This document shows positions 7,358-17,041 of a DNA stretch of 64,000 nt, in pieces. Position 1 is the first letter of the stretch; each line of letters starts with the position of its first letter. The position numbers and the translations under genes are program-made. This stretch comes from Aquipseudomonas ullengensis (lineage in GTDB: Bacteria > Pseudomonadota > Gammaproteobacteria > Pseudomonadales > Pseudomonadaceae). The notes below the pieces were generated by a model. The model ran no database searches and had not been told where the DNA came from. It worked only from the letters and a program-made list of their open reading frames with translations. Location of the stretch: contig NZ_JACJUD010000005.1 of assembly GCF_014174475.1 (NCBI RefSeq), positions 124,001 through 188,000 on the forward strand. The letters run 5' to 3'.

Positions 7358-10300
7358 TCAGCCCTTGTGCAACGCTACATCTCCATCGGAGTCGGACGAC
7401 TCAGCATCCTCTTCTTCCTCGTCCCGCCGGTGCACCCACTGATACAGCACTGGCAGTACCAAGAGAGTGAGGGTCGTGGAGGATAGAATCCCTCCGATGA
7501 CGACTGATGCCAGTGGTCGCTGCACTTCGGCCCCTGTGCCTGTCGCCAGCGCCATCGGCACAAAGCCCAGCGACGCCACCAACGCTGTCATCAGGACCGG
7601 TCGTAAGCGAGTCAGAGCGCCTTCAATGATTGCTGCGTGCAACGACCTTCCTTCCTCGCGCAGATTACGGATGAAGGAAATCATCACCAAGCCGTTCAGA
7701 ACCGCGACGCCCGACAAGGCAATGAAACCGACGCCAGCCGAGATGGACAGGGGAATATCTCGCAGCCAAAGGGCGAGTACACCACCAGTCAGCGCGAAGG
7801 GAATGCCGGTGAACACCACCAAGCCATCCTTGACGTTATTGAACATCATGAACAACAAGGTGAAGACCAAGAGCAAAGCGACCGGGACGACGATCTGAAG
7901 CCGCTTGGCTGCCGACTGCAACTGCTCAAACTGGCCACCCCAGGTGCTCCAGTATCCAGCCGGAACCTTCACATCCTGCAGCAGGCGATCGCTGGCGTCC
8001 TGAACAAAGGACCCAATATCCCGTCCTCGCACGTTGGCGCTAACCACCACCAAGCGCTTTCCATTCTCACGGCTGACCTGGTTGGGACCAAGTACTAGGT
8101 CGAGGCTTGCGACCTCAGATAGCGAAATGAACGATATCTGCTCTGCAGCTCCGCCTGATGGTGCCGGAACAGGAATCAGCAAGCGCGAAAGGCCATCGAT
8201 ATCTGTACGCAGCCGATCCGAGAGGCGCACCACCATGTCAAAGCGGCGGTCGCCATCGAACAAGGTGCCTGCACGCTGGCCTCCTACCGCGAAAGCGATA
8301 GTGTCCTGAACATCGCCTACGTTCAGGCCAAAGCGAGCAGCTTTGTCACGATCGATATTGATGGTTAGCACAGGCAGCCCGGTGGTTTGCTCCACCTTCA
8401 CCTCGGAAGAGCCCTCCACTTTCTCCAGCGTTTCAGCAATCTCAGCAGCAGTGTTGTTGAGTACCTCCATGTCGTCACCAAACACCTTCACTGCGACGTC
8501 ACTGCGCACACCTGAAATCAACTCGTTGAAGCGCAACTGGATGGGCTGAGAAAGCTCGTAGTTGCTACCCGGAACTTCCGCACTCACACGCTGCAGGTCA
8601 GCTATCAACGCCTCTCGCGACTTGCCCGGGTCAGGCCACTGATCCTTGGGTTTGAGCATGACGTAAGCATCCGAGATGTTCGGCGGCATGGGGTCAGAGG
8701 CAATCTCTGCGGTACCGGTCCGGGCAAATACCCTCTCGATCTCTGGCACTTTTTCTACCAGTCTCTTTTCCAGGCGCGCCTGCATCTCCACCGACTGCGT
8801 CAGGCTAGTTCCTGGTACGCGCAACGCCTGCAGAGCAAAGTCCCCCTCGCTGAGACTAGGGATGAACTCGCTGCCCATGCGACTGGCCAATACACCAGAC
8901 AGCACTACCAAGGTAACTGCGCCGGCAAATACTGCGGTTCGATTGCCCATGACCCAGCCCAGCACCGGCTCGTAGCCTTTACGGGCAGCACGCATGACGA
9001 AGTTCTCTTCCTCTTTGACCTTGCCAGTGATGAAGAGCGCAATCGCAGCTGGAACGAAGGTCACGGAAAGAATCATCGCCCCCAACAGAGCGATCACCAC
9101 CGTGAACGCCATGGGATGGAACATCTTCCCTTCGACCCCTGTCAGCGCAAAGATCGGAAGGTAGACCACCATGATGATCAGTTGCCCAAAGATCAGGGCC
9201 CTGCGCGCCTCTCGCGAGGCGGCAAAAACTTCATGCACGCGCTCGGAGCGGGTAAGCATCCGGCCATGATGCTGTTGTGCGTGAGCCAACCGGCGAATGG
9301 CGTTCTCGACGATAACTACCGCGCCATCAACGATGATGCCGAAGTCCAAAGCACCAAGGCTCATCAGGTTTGCACTCACCTTGTAGGTGAACATGCCCGT
9401 AAAGGTGAAGAGCATCGACAGCGGGATCACCATCGCGGTGATGATCGCTGCACGGATATTGCCGAGGAACAGGAAGAGGATGGCTATCACCAGGATCGCC
9501 CCCTCAATGAGGTTCTTCTTAACCGTGGCGATGGCCTTGTCCACCAAATCAGTTCGGTCGTAAACCGTGATGGCGACTACCCCATCCGGGAGCGATCGAT
9601 TGATCTGTTCCAGCTTGGCGGCCACTGCCTGAGAGACACTGCGACTGTTCTCGCCGATGAGCATGAACACCGTGCCGAGCACAACTTCTCGGCCGTTCTC
9701 GGTGGCAGCTCCAGTACGCAGCTCTCGGCCAATCTGCACATCCGCAATATGGCTGACCCGAATGGAGGTCCCGTCGACGTTGCTGATAACGATGTTGGCG
9801 ATGTCCGCCGCGGTGGCAACCTGACCGGGCGCCCGAATCAGCAACTGCTCTCCACTACGCTCGATATAGCCAGCACCGACGTTGGCATTGTTACGCTCAA
9901 GTGCAGTGACCAGGTCTCCCAGTGTGAGCTTATAGGCGGCTAAGCGCTTAGGATCCGGGGCGATCTGGTATTCCTTCGCGAAGCCACCGATGGTGTTGAT
10001 CTCGGCCACACCTGGAACGTTGCGCAGCTGAGGCTTGATGATCCAATCCTGGATTACCCGCAAGTCGGTTGGCGTATATGGCGTGCCGTCCTCCTTCAAC
10101 GCTCCCTCTTTTGCCTCAACCGTCCACAAGAAGATCTCGCCCAAGCCTGTCGAGATTGGGCCCATCATTGCCTCTGTACCTTCCGGCAATTGCTCGCGGG
10201 CAACCTGTAGGCGCTCATTGACGAGCTGACGGGCAAAGTAGAGATCCGTACCGTCTTCGAAAATCACGGTCACTTGCGACAACCCGGAGCGCGAAAGTGA

Positions 10301-10549
10301 CCTGGTCTGTTTGAGATGCGGTAAGCCGGCCATGGCCGTCTCGATCGGAAAGGTAATGCGCTGCTCGGTTTCTAAAGGTGAGAAACCTGCCGCTGCGGTA
10401 TTGATCTGTACCTGAACGTTGGTGATATCAGGAACAGCATCTATGGGGAGCTTCTGGTAGCTGGCAATACCCAACCCAGCCATCGCCAATACGGCGAGCA
10501 TCACAATGATGCGCTGCTCGATAGCGAACTGAATGATGCGTTCGAACAT
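7358..10549 (-). CDS. czcA: CzcA-type heavy-metal efflux RND transporter
   Basis: The protein has 1063 residues, the usual length of the HME-RND family. It exports divalent metals (Co, Zn, Cd) across the outer membrane as a proton antiporter together with CzcB and CzcC. TM1 follows MFERIIQFAIEQR. The TM4 segment LDFGIIVDGAVVIVEN (about residues 400-416) carries the acidic residues typical of proton-coupled metal RND pumps and matches the CzcA pattern rather than CusA. The C-terminal tail is acidic (DEEEEDAESSDSDGD). It is the third gene of czcC-czcB-czcA, 23 bases after czcB. Metal specificity cannot be read with certainty. Confidence 0.93.
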   Translation of the reverse strand: MFERIIQFAIEQRIIVMLAVLAMAGLGIASYQKLPIDAVPDITNVQVQINTAAAGFSPLETEQRITFPIETAMAGLPHLKQTRSLSRSGLSQVTVIFEDGTDLYFARQLVNERLQVAREQLPEGTEAMMGPISTGLGEIFLWTVEAKEGALKEDGTPYTPTDLRVIQDWIIKPQLRNVPGVAEINTIGGFAKEYQIAPDPKRLAAYKLTLGDLVTALERNNANVGAGYIERSGEQLLIRAPGQVATAADIANIVISNVDGTSIRVSHIADVQIGRELRTGAATENGREVVLGTVFMLIGENSRSVSQAVAAKLEQINRSLPDGVVAITVYDRTDLVDKAIATVKKNLIEGAILVIAILFLFLGNIRAAIITAMVIPLSMLFTFTGMFTYKVSANLMSLGALDFGIIVDGAVVIVENAIRRLAHAQQHHGRMLTRSERVHEVFAASREARRALIFGQLIIMVVYLPIFALTGVEGKMFHPMAFTVVIALLGAMILSVTFVPAAIALFITGKVKEEENFVMRAARKGYEPVLGWVMGNRTAVFAGAVTLVVLSGVLASRMGSEFIPSLSEGDFALQALRVPGTSLTQSVEMQARLEKRLVEKVPEIERVFARTGTAEIASDPMPPNISDAYVMLKPKDQWPDPGKSREALIADLQRVSAEVPGSNYELSQPIQLRFNELISGVRSDVAVKVFGDDMEVLNNTAAEIAETLEKVEGSSEVKVEQTTGLPVLTINIDRDKAARFGLNVGDVQDTIAFAVGGQRAGTLFDGDRRFDMVVRLSDRLRTDIDGLSRLLIPVPAPSGGAAEQISFISLSEVASLDLVLGPNQVSRENGKRLVVVSANVRGRDIGSFVQDASDRLLQDVKVPAGYWSTWGGQFEQLQSAAKRLQIVVPVALLLVFTLLFMMFNNVKDGLVVFTGIPFALTGGVLALWLRDIPLSISAGVGFIALSGVAVLNGLVMISFIRNLREEGRSLHAAIIEGALTRLRPVLMTALVASLGFVPMALATGTGAEVQRPLASVVIGGILSSTTLTLLVLPVLYQWVHRRDEEEEDAESSDSDGDVALHKG

Positions 10550-10572
10550 AAGAATCTTCCGTCAATAGCGGG

Positions 10573-12126
10573 TCAGTGGGCGTGGTCTGCGGAGCCTTTA
10601 CCCAGCTCGGACTTGAGGATGAAGCTCCCTTCTGTCGCAACCTGCGCGCCGGCGGCCAAGCCTTGGGTAATTTCCAAGGTCCCTTCGCTGCGCGTGCCTA
10701 ACACCACGGGAAGCGCTACGAAACCATCTTCCACACGAACGAAAACCGTGGGTTTCTCATCGATGGTTTGAATTGCCTGCGCCGGGACGGTGACGTTGGC
10801 CTGGCGGGAGTCGGTCGATAGTGCGACCGATACAAAGAGGCCTGGACGCCATGCGCCATTGGGATTCTCGAGGGTTGCACGGGCAGTCGCTGTACGTGTC
10901 TGCTCGCCAAGCAAGCTCCCAACGTACGAGACGTTGCCTACAACCTCAGCCTCCAGCTCAGGCGCACTGATCTTGACTGGCTTTCCGACCTGAATCTTGC
11001 CCAAGTCCCGAGGTGCAACACTGAAGGTTGCCCAGACACGACTGAGATCTGAGATGGTGAAGGCGTTGCTCGCTTCGTTAACGACCTCGCCAAGCACTAG
11101 GTGTTTCTCCACCACAATGCCATCGAACGGGGCTCTCAGCTCGTAGCGGTTACCACCTGCAAGAGCGACGTTTTCGCCCAGGGCCCCCATTTTCTGACGG
11201 GCATTACCAAGAGCAATTTCTGCCTCCTGTAGCGACTGGCGAGCCTGCAGATAATCCTGCTCTGCAGAAATCTTCTCCTTCCACAGTTGCTGCTCCCGCT
11301 CAAAGGTTGTGCGGGCCAGCTCGACCTTGCGCTGAGCCGCAGCAAACTCACTGCGCTGATCGGATATTTGCTGGCTTGCGATGACTGCCAGGAGTTGGCC
11401 TTTCTTAACAGACACTCCCAAGTTGACCTTGACGCTTTCCACGACACCGGCCGTTCGAGGAACCACGTGAGCCGTATGGTCCTCATCGAAGCGAATCTCA
11501 CCGGGGAGGTTGATAGTAGCGCTCATCACTCCAGCGGCAGCCTTAGCCAACTGGACTCCAGCTGCATCGATTTGCTCGTTGCTGAGCTCGATGAGGCCTT
11601 CCTCTTTGGAGTAGCTGAAACGGTAAGCCCTTCCTACTCGCTCAATCAGGATGAGAGCCTCAAAGTAGTGCGGCTCGGCGATACCTGTTGCACTGACGAA
11701 GGCGTTCCCCTTTGGCTCGAACCGAAGGGTATTCACTTCCCCTGAAGGTCGCCTGATCTCCATGGACACCCGAGTGTTGTCGCCAGACAGAATCTGCTGC
11801 CCTCCCTGTGCCAGATACAACGACATGGGAGTACTTCCATCTGCACTCTCCGGTGCGACTAGCTCAGCGCAGAAGTTATCCTGAGTGAACAGCGTTCCGC
11901 CGTTAGGGCCGCGGGCATGATGCTCGGTATCCCCATGATCATCAGCATCGTCGTGACCCTGCTTAGCTTCTTCACCATGGTGCTCTGTGTCCTGATGGCT
12001 GCTTGTCTCGGCATGCCCATCAGATCCCTGGCCTTTCTCCTTATCCATGAGGAGTACTCCGCCACCAACAAGCCCTATGCCTGCAATGATCGCGAGTACG
12101 AGGGGTAATTTTCTGCTCATAAGCAA
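10573..12126 (-). CDS. czcB: CzcB-type periplasmic adaptor (membrane fusion protein)
   Basis: This 517-residue adaptor links the RND pump to the outer-membrane channel. It begins with an N-terminal membrane anchor (LPLVLAIIAGIGLVGGGVLL), followed by a His/Asp/Glu-rich stretch at residues ~36-75 (TEHHGEEAKQGHDDADDHGD and similar) of the sort proposed to bind metal in CzcB. Barrel-sandwich and alpha-hairpin segments follow (VVESVKVNLGVSVKKGQLLA, coiled coil ~255-315), then a beta-barrel and membrane-proximal domain. The length is normal for the family. It sits between czcC and czcA. Confidence 0.93.
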   Translation of the reverse strand: MLMSRKLPLVLAIIAGIGLVGGGVLLMDKEKGQGSDGHAETSSHQDTEHHGEEAKQGHDDADDHGDTEHHARGPNGGTLFTQDNFCAELVAPESADGSTPMSLYLAQGGQQILSGDNTRVSMEIRRPSGEVNTLRFEPKGNAFVSATGIAEPHYFEALILIERVGRAYRFSYSKEEGLIELSNEQIDAAGVQLAKAAAGVMSATINLPGEIRFDEDHTAHVVPRTAGVVESVKVNLGVSVKKGQLLAVIASQQISDQRSEFAAAQRKVELARTTFEREQQLWKEKISAEQDYLQARQSLQEAEIALGNARQKMGALGENVALAGGNRYELRAPFDGIVVEKHLVLGEVVNEASNAFTISDLSRVWATFSVAPRDLGKIQVGKPVKISAPELEAEVVGNVSYVGSLLGEQTRTATARATLENPNGAWRPGLFVSVALSTDSRQANVTVPAQAIQTIDEKPTVFVRVEDGFVALPVVLGTRSEGTLEITQGLAAGAQVATEGSFILKSELGKGSADHAH

Positions 12127-12197
12127 CTCCTGAATAAAATACAGCGACCCGCAGTCCAGTTGCGGGTCACAAAGAAGGTCGTTGGTAATTCAGTGGT

Positions 12198-13460
12198 TCA
12201 ACGTGGAGCAGGGATGCCTGATACGTCGCCATACACGCGCTCTAACTGCACCCAAGCCGCGGTGGCTGAGGCTAGGGCGTCGACATACTGCGTACGGGCA
12301 CCAATCAGGGTTCGCTGAGCATCCAGCACATCGAGAAAACCGAATTTGCCCATTTCGAACCCGCGGGTAGCGCTATCAACAGCGCTTTTGGCCGATGGCA
12401 GAATCGTCTGGTTGAGTGACTTGATCTCCTCGTTTGCGACGATCCATTGCTCCATGGCCTGTTGCACATCTGCCCTGAGGCGCAGTTCGGTGGCATTGCG
12501 CAGGTCGCGGGCTTGGTCGGCTCGGCGTGCAGCAGAAAAAATATTGCCCTGGTTACGATTGAAGAGAGGAATCGGCATCGATAGGCCAACTACGTTGACT
12601 CGCTCCCGATCTTCAGCGCTGTATTGGCTGCCCAGACTCACGTTCAGATCAGGAATACGCTGGGTCTTTTCCAGCTCGAATGAAGCTTCTTGCTGTTCCA
12701 CGGACAACCGGGCCAGGCGCATTTCTGCGGTTGCCCCTAGAGCTGACCACAGCTGGCTGACTGTCGGCGGCTCAGGGATGCTGGTTGCATCTCCCACGAC
12801 ACTGATTTCTGCACTACCACCACCGATGACAGCCTGCAGTCGTGAATGGGCGCTTGCTTGATCTCGCTGAGCTCGACGTAGCTCAAGCCTAACCTCAGAG
12901 AGCTGCACCTGAGCGCGCGTCAGCTCAACTGGTGAAACCTTGCCCGCCTTGACGCGCCCCTCAGCTCCCTGAACTCCTCGCTCAGCCAGCACGAGAGATT
13001 GCTCTGCCAGTGCGACACGCATCTCTGCTTGCAAGTTGTCGTAGAACGACAGGATGACATCGGCGCGCAGCGCATTCTGGCTGCGCTCTAGTTCGACCGA
13101 CGCTGCGCTCTGGCCTTTCTCCGCCTGCTCAATGCGGGCCCCTCGCTTCCCCCCAAGCTCAATTGGCTGAGTAATTTGGGTAGTGGTAGTCCGCGTGTCG
13201 CTACGGGTGTCCTCCACCTCCCATGAGAGCTCTGGGTTTGGCAGTAGGCCTGCCTGCTGCCGCTCGCCCAGGGAGATATCTACCAAGCGGCTCGCAGCCG
13301 AGAGAGCCGGATTGTTGTCCTGCGCCTGACTCAATGCGTCAGCCAGCGACAGCTCCACAGGCGCAGCTTGTGCTGGCCGGCCAACCATCCAAAGGGACAC
13401 CAGTAACACCGGAAGAAACTTCCGATAAAAACCCGCAACAACACCATCGCAAGAAAGCAA
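12198..13460 (-). CDS. czcC: CzcC-type outer membrane channel of the metal efflux system
   Basis: This is a TolC/OEP-family outer membrane factor of about 420 residues and the first gene of the efflux operon. A signal sequence (LPVLLVSLWMVGRPAQA) is followed by VELSLADALSQAQDNNPAL, the standard start of OEP repeats. Long alpha-hairpin segments rich in Glu, Gln and Ala occur in both halves. The start at 13460 is TTG; no clear alternative ATG precedes the signal peptide, so the exact first codon is uncertain. The candidate operator at 13598-13613 lies about 140 bases upstream. Confidence 0.9.
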   Translation of the reverse strand: MLSCDGVVAGFYRKFLPVLLVSLWMVGRPAQAAPVELSLADALSQAQDNNPALSAASRLVDISLGERQQAGLLPNPELSWEVEDTRSDTRTTTTQITQPIELGGKRGARIEQAEKGQSAASVELERSQNALRADVILSFYDNLQAEMRVALAEQSLVLAERGVQGAEGRVKAGKVSPVELTRAQVQLSEVRLELRRAQRDQASAHSRLQAVIGGGSAEISVVGDATSIPEPPTVSQLWSALGATAEMRLARLSVEQQEASFELEKTQRIPDLNVSLGSQYSAEDRERVNVVGLSMPIPLFNRNQGNIFSAARRADQARDLRNATELRLRADVQQAMEQWIVANEEIKSLNQTILPSAKSAVDSATRGFEMGKFGFLDVLDAQRTLIGARTQYVDALASATAAWVQLERVYGDVSGIPAPR

Positions 13461-13597
13461 GGGTTAATCCTCCGCAACCAATGATCATTCCTTGGTTCAA
13501 ATGGCTCGATCCGGTAATTGCGATCAGCTGATGAAGACAGGGAGTGAGTTAGCCGCAGAATTTAGATATCAGTTCATATCGCCAAGGTGACTGGAAA

Positions 13598-13613
13598 ATT
13601 ACAAATATGTAAT
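13598..13613. promoter_or_regulatory. Dyad ATTACA-AATA-TGTAAT, candidate CzcR operator
   Basis: A perfect 6+6 inverted repeat inside ggaaaattacaaatatgta. The same extended sequence, GGAAAATTACA-N4-5-TGTAATC, occurs upstream of the OprD-type porin (19908-19923), and a weaker version precedes the small exported protein (18383-18398). It lies in the 490-base divergent region between czcC and czcR, which holds no gene. Confidence 0.55.
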
Positions 13614-13950
13614 CAAGGCCTACAGGCCACTCCGCTGTATTAAGATGCCCCATCAGGAAACCCTGCGAAGTTACATGTTGAAACAAACCTAGCTCCTGCT
13701 AAGGAACCTTTCTAGAAATCAGCAAATCCAGCAAAGCAACCTGTCCGAGATGCTCACAGCCATGCGACAGCTTGTCGCAATGCCAGTCATATCAAGACCC
13801 ACGTGTTGACCCTGTAGCCGCTACAGGCTTTAGGCTTGGCTATTCGAATTGTGCTCTCAAAGACTTTTAATTCCATACCATTATTACTTTCTTGAAACTT
13901 TACGCGACTCATCAAATAACAATAAGTCGCCTTCCTTGGATGAATTTAAT

Positions 13951-14625
13951 ATGCGAATCCTAGTTATTGAGGACGAGCCGAAAACTGCTGAATACCTGCA
14001 TCAGGGACTGACTGAAAGTGGATATGTAGTAGACAAGGCCTCTAATGGATTAGATGGCCTTCACCTTGCAAGACAACATACATATGACTTGGTCATTTTG
14101 GATGTAAATCTTCCAGAAATAGATGGCTGGGGCGTGTTGGAAAATCTCCGCCGTGATAACAACACACGCGTAATGATGCTCACCGCCAGAGGAAGGCTGG
14201 CGGACAAGATCAAGGGATTGGACCTGGGTGCAGATGACTATCTGGTGAAGCCCTTCGAGTTTCCTGAGCTGCTGGCTCGAGTTCGCACCCTCCTGCGACG
14301 CAGTGAGCAAGCACCGGCGCCGGAGACTCTCCGTGTAGCAGACTTGGAGTTGGACCCTGCCAGACATCGAGCCTTCCGCGGTGAGCAACGAATAGATCTG
14401 ACGACAAAAGAGTTCGCTCTGTTGTACCTGCTGATGAGACGTTCTGGCGAGGTGCTTTCTCGCACTCAGATCATTTCATTGGTGTGGGACATGAACTTCG
14501 ATTGCGACACGAATGTGGTCGAAGTATCCATCCGCCGCTTGCGCGCCAAAATCGACGATGCCTTCGACAGAAAGCTAATTCATACCCTCAGAGGGGTGGG
14601 TTACGTGCTCGAGGAGCGGGAATGA
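13951..14625 (+). CDS. czcR: CzcR-type response regulator (OmpR/PhoB family)
   Basis: This 224-residue protein has a receiver domain with acidic pocket E7-D8, phospho-acceptor D51 (LVILDVNLP) and switch Lys in [11 protein letters not shown] winged-helix DNA-binding domain follows ([39 protein letters not shown]). The start at 13951 is chosen because MRILVIEDE is the conserved beginning. The stop overlaps the czcS start (ATGA). It lies divergent from czcCBA, which CzcR activates in P. aeruginosa in response to Zn, Cd and Co; CzcR there also represses oprD. CopR-type regulators are close relatives, but the genes around it favour CzcR. Confidence 0.9.
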   Translation: MRILVIEDEPKTAEYLHQGLTESGYVVDKASNGLDGLHLARQHTYDLVILDVNLPEIDGWGVLENLRRDNNTRVMMLTARGRLADKIKGLDLGADDYLVKPFEFPELLARVRTLLRRSEQAPAPETLRVADLELDPARHRAFRGEQRIDLTTKEFALLYLLMRRSGEVLSRTQIISLVWDMNFDCDTNVVEVSIRRLRAKIDDAFDRKLIHTLRGVGYVLEERE

Positions 14626-16067
14626 AACCTGCCAGCCTCTCCATGCGCTTAGGGCTCTCTGTTGCCCTGATGGGAGCCGCACTAGTGGTGCTTTTGGCCA
14701 CCCTCGCTTACTTCTCGTTGACGCATGAGCTTGCCTCACTGGCTCGAAGCAGCCTGAGCGGTAAGCTGGAGCAGATCCAGCACCGCCTTGAAGAGGATTC
14801 ACTATCGAGCGCTGGTATCGCCAAGCAACCGCATGGACTGCTCGACCTAGTGGTAGGCCATGACAATCTGCAGCTAGCCATCTATGAACGAGGGCCTGAC
14901 GGGAAGAAGTTGCTGAGCGTTAGTAACAGGTCAGATGCTCCGAAACTACATTCTGAAGGTGTCGTAGGGGTCTTCTTCCATGAATGGCTGGATAGCACCA
15001 AGCACAGCTTCCTGACGGCTTCGAAGAATGTGCGCTTGAAAGATGGCAATGAAGTAACGATCCAGCTCTCTATAGACCGCTCTGCAGACGATGCACTACT
15101 TACGGCATACCTTCGATCCACCATGATCGCTCTGCCGTTTCTTCTGCTCTTCATTGGTGTTGGTGCCTGGTGGATTGTCCAACGCGGATTGTCACCGCTG
15201 CGCCAGTTCAGAAAAATTGCCTCACAGGTTTCTACGCAGGACCTGACCCATCGCATACCAATTGAGCGACTGCCTCAAGAGCTGAGCGAACTGGCGCACG
15301 GCATCAACTTCATGCTCCATCGCCTAGACAGCGGCGTTCAGCAGCTGTCGCAGTTTTCTGATGACCTGGCCCACGAGCTACGTTCCCCTATCACTAATCT
15401 GATGGGTAAGGCTCAGGTAACGCTTTCACGAGAGCGCCCGCCTGAAGAGTACAAGGCAGTTCTTGAATGCTGTACCGAGGAGCTTGAGCGCGTAACGCGC
15501 ATCGTCTCGGACATGCTCTTCCTCGCCCAGGTGAGCCACCCCGCTTCGTTGGTTCCTTTCGAGCGTATTGATTTAGACGACGAAGCACGCCGGGTAGCGG
15601 ACCTCTTCTCTATCTCCGCCGAGGAAAAGCAAATTGCGATAGACATCAGCGGGGCCGGCCATACCTTTGGCGATCGATTGATGATCCAAAGAGCCGCCTC
15701 GAACCTTCTATCGAACGCCATACGCCACAGCCCACGCAAAAGCAGGATCTCGCTGCTGATTGAAAAGCAGCATGAGACGGTCTCAATGTCGGTTGGCAAC
15801 CCAGGGATTGGTATCCCAGCCCAGCACATTCCACATCTGTTCGAGCGCTTCTACCGGGTAGATACCAGTAGATCCCGGGCAGAGGGAGGCACAGGCCTGG
15901 GGCTGGCTATCGTGCGCTCCATCATGAGCCTGCACCAAGGCTCCGTTGATGTGTCCAGCGTACCGGGCAACTACACCGTTTTCCGATTGTTGTTCCCTCG
16001 AGCGCCAGAAACTCCAGCGAGCCTGGTGCATGCCGGAATCGGAAAGCAGAGAAGACAGCTGAGCTGA
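14622..16067 (+). CDS. czcS: CzcS-type heavy-metal sensor histidine kinase
   Basis: This inner-membrane kinase of 481 residues belongs to the heavy-metal sensor kinase group. TM1 is at ~11-33, a periplasmic sensor domain at ~34-165 and TM2 at ~168-187. These are followed by HAMP, a HisKA domain with H251 ([14 protein letters not shown]) and a HATPase_c domain with N, G1 and G2 boxes ([32 protein letters not shown]). The first codon overlaps the czcR stop, so the two are coupled. It would phosphorylate CzcR on periplasmic excess of Zn, Cd or Co. Confidence 0.9.
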   Translation: MKPASLSMRLGLSVALMGAALVVLLATLAYFSLTHELASLARSSLSGKLEQIQHRLEEDSLSSAGIAKQPHGLLDLVVGHDNLQLAIYERGPDGKKLLSVSNRSDAPKLHSEGVVGVFFHEWLDSTKHSFLTASKNVRLKDGNEVTIQLSIDRSADDALLTAYLRSTMIALPFLLLFIGVGAWWIVQRGLSPLRQFRKIASQVSTQDLTHRIPIERLPQELSELAHGINFMLHRLDSGVQQLSQFSDDLAHELRSPITNLMGKAQVTLSRERPPEEYKAVLECCTEELERVTRIVSDMLFLAQVSHPASLVPFERIDLDDEARRVADLFSISAEEKQIAIDISGAGHTFGDRLMIQRAASNLLSNAIRHSPRKSRISLLIEKQHETVSMSVGNPGIGIPAQHIPHLFERFYRVDTSRSRAEGGTGLGLAIVRSIMSLHQGSVDVSSVPGNYTVFRLLFPRAPETPASLVHAGIGKQRRQLS

Positions 16068-16132
16068 CTTCTATCGCCCTAGCCGCTGTGGTCTCACATG
16101 CGGCTGAGCCTCCTTTACCCCGGAGCATCACC

Positions 16133-16912
16133 ATGAAAAAAATAACTGCCTCCCTAGCACTGGGACTTCTGGGCCAGCACGTATACGCCGCTGGTTTCAT
16201 CGAAGACAGCAAGGTCACCATCGGCCTGCGCAATTTCTACATCAACCAAGACACCCGCAACCAGGACGCCAAGACTCAGGAAGAGTGGGGCCAGGGCTTC
16301 CAGTTCAACTACATCTCAGGCTACACCGAAGGCACTGTCGGCTTCGGCGTCGACGCCCTCGGTCTGCTCGGTGTCAAACTGGATTCTGGCAAGGGGCGTC
16401 ACTACAACCCCGACTCCAGCAAGTACGGCGGCACCGTATTCCCCACAGATGAAAACGGCCGAGCAGTAGACGATTTCAGTAGCCTGGGCCTGACCGGCAA
16501 GGTTCGCCTGTCGAAGACCGAGGCTCGTATCGGCACCCTGCAGCCCAAGCTACCGGTAGTGACCTTCAACGACGGCCGCCTGCTGCCGCAGACCTTCGAG
16601 GGAGGCCAGGTCACCTCCGCCGAAATCGACAACCTGACGCTGATCGGCGGCCAACTGGAGCACGCCCAGGGCCGTAATTCGAGCAACAACGAAGGCCTGT
16701 CCATCGCTGGCTCCAACAACGCCGAGACCGGCCAGTTCAGCAACAAGTTCTACTACGGCGGTGCCGACTACAAGATCAGCAAAGACCTACTGGCGCAGTA
16801 CTACTACGGCAAACCGTCTGATCGTCAGCTACACCCTGTCGCTTCTCTAATACCCCTATCACGGTTCGTCGCAGCAGCCGCTCGGCGAACCGCTCTACTA
16901 GGCCCACGCTGA
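16133..16912 (+). pseudogene. 3'-truncated OprD-family porin
   Basis: It starts with a signal peptide (MKKITASLALGLLGQHVYA) and then a recognisable OprD barrel (FIEDSKVTIGLRNFYINQD, EGTVGFGVDALGLLGVKLD, GRLLPQTFEGG, YYGGADYKISKDLLAQYYYG). After about residue 226 the similarity stops and an unrelated Ala/Arg-rich tail runs to a stop, giving 259 residues instead of ~420-440. The 3' half is missing, including the C-terminal strand needed for barrel insertion, so a working porin is unlikely. It follows czcS by 65 bases on the same strand. The junction near 16810 probably marks a recombination end point. Confidence 0.75.
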
Positions 16913-17041
16913 CTTAATCAGGGTTGGGGCTGAACCTATGAGACTGCATATCCCGGTGCAGTGGTAGAACCACATCCTAGGTGCAGCGGCCAGGTCATGA
17001 AGGACTACAATCCTTCGTCAACGACCTCAAGGAAGAGATCT

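Noticed and set aside
13951..16067. CopRS (copper) identity for the two-component system
   Set aside because: No copper genes adjoin, and the operon next to it is a CzcCBA-type Zn/Cd/Co pump, so CzcRS is favoured, although sequence alone does not exclude CopRS.
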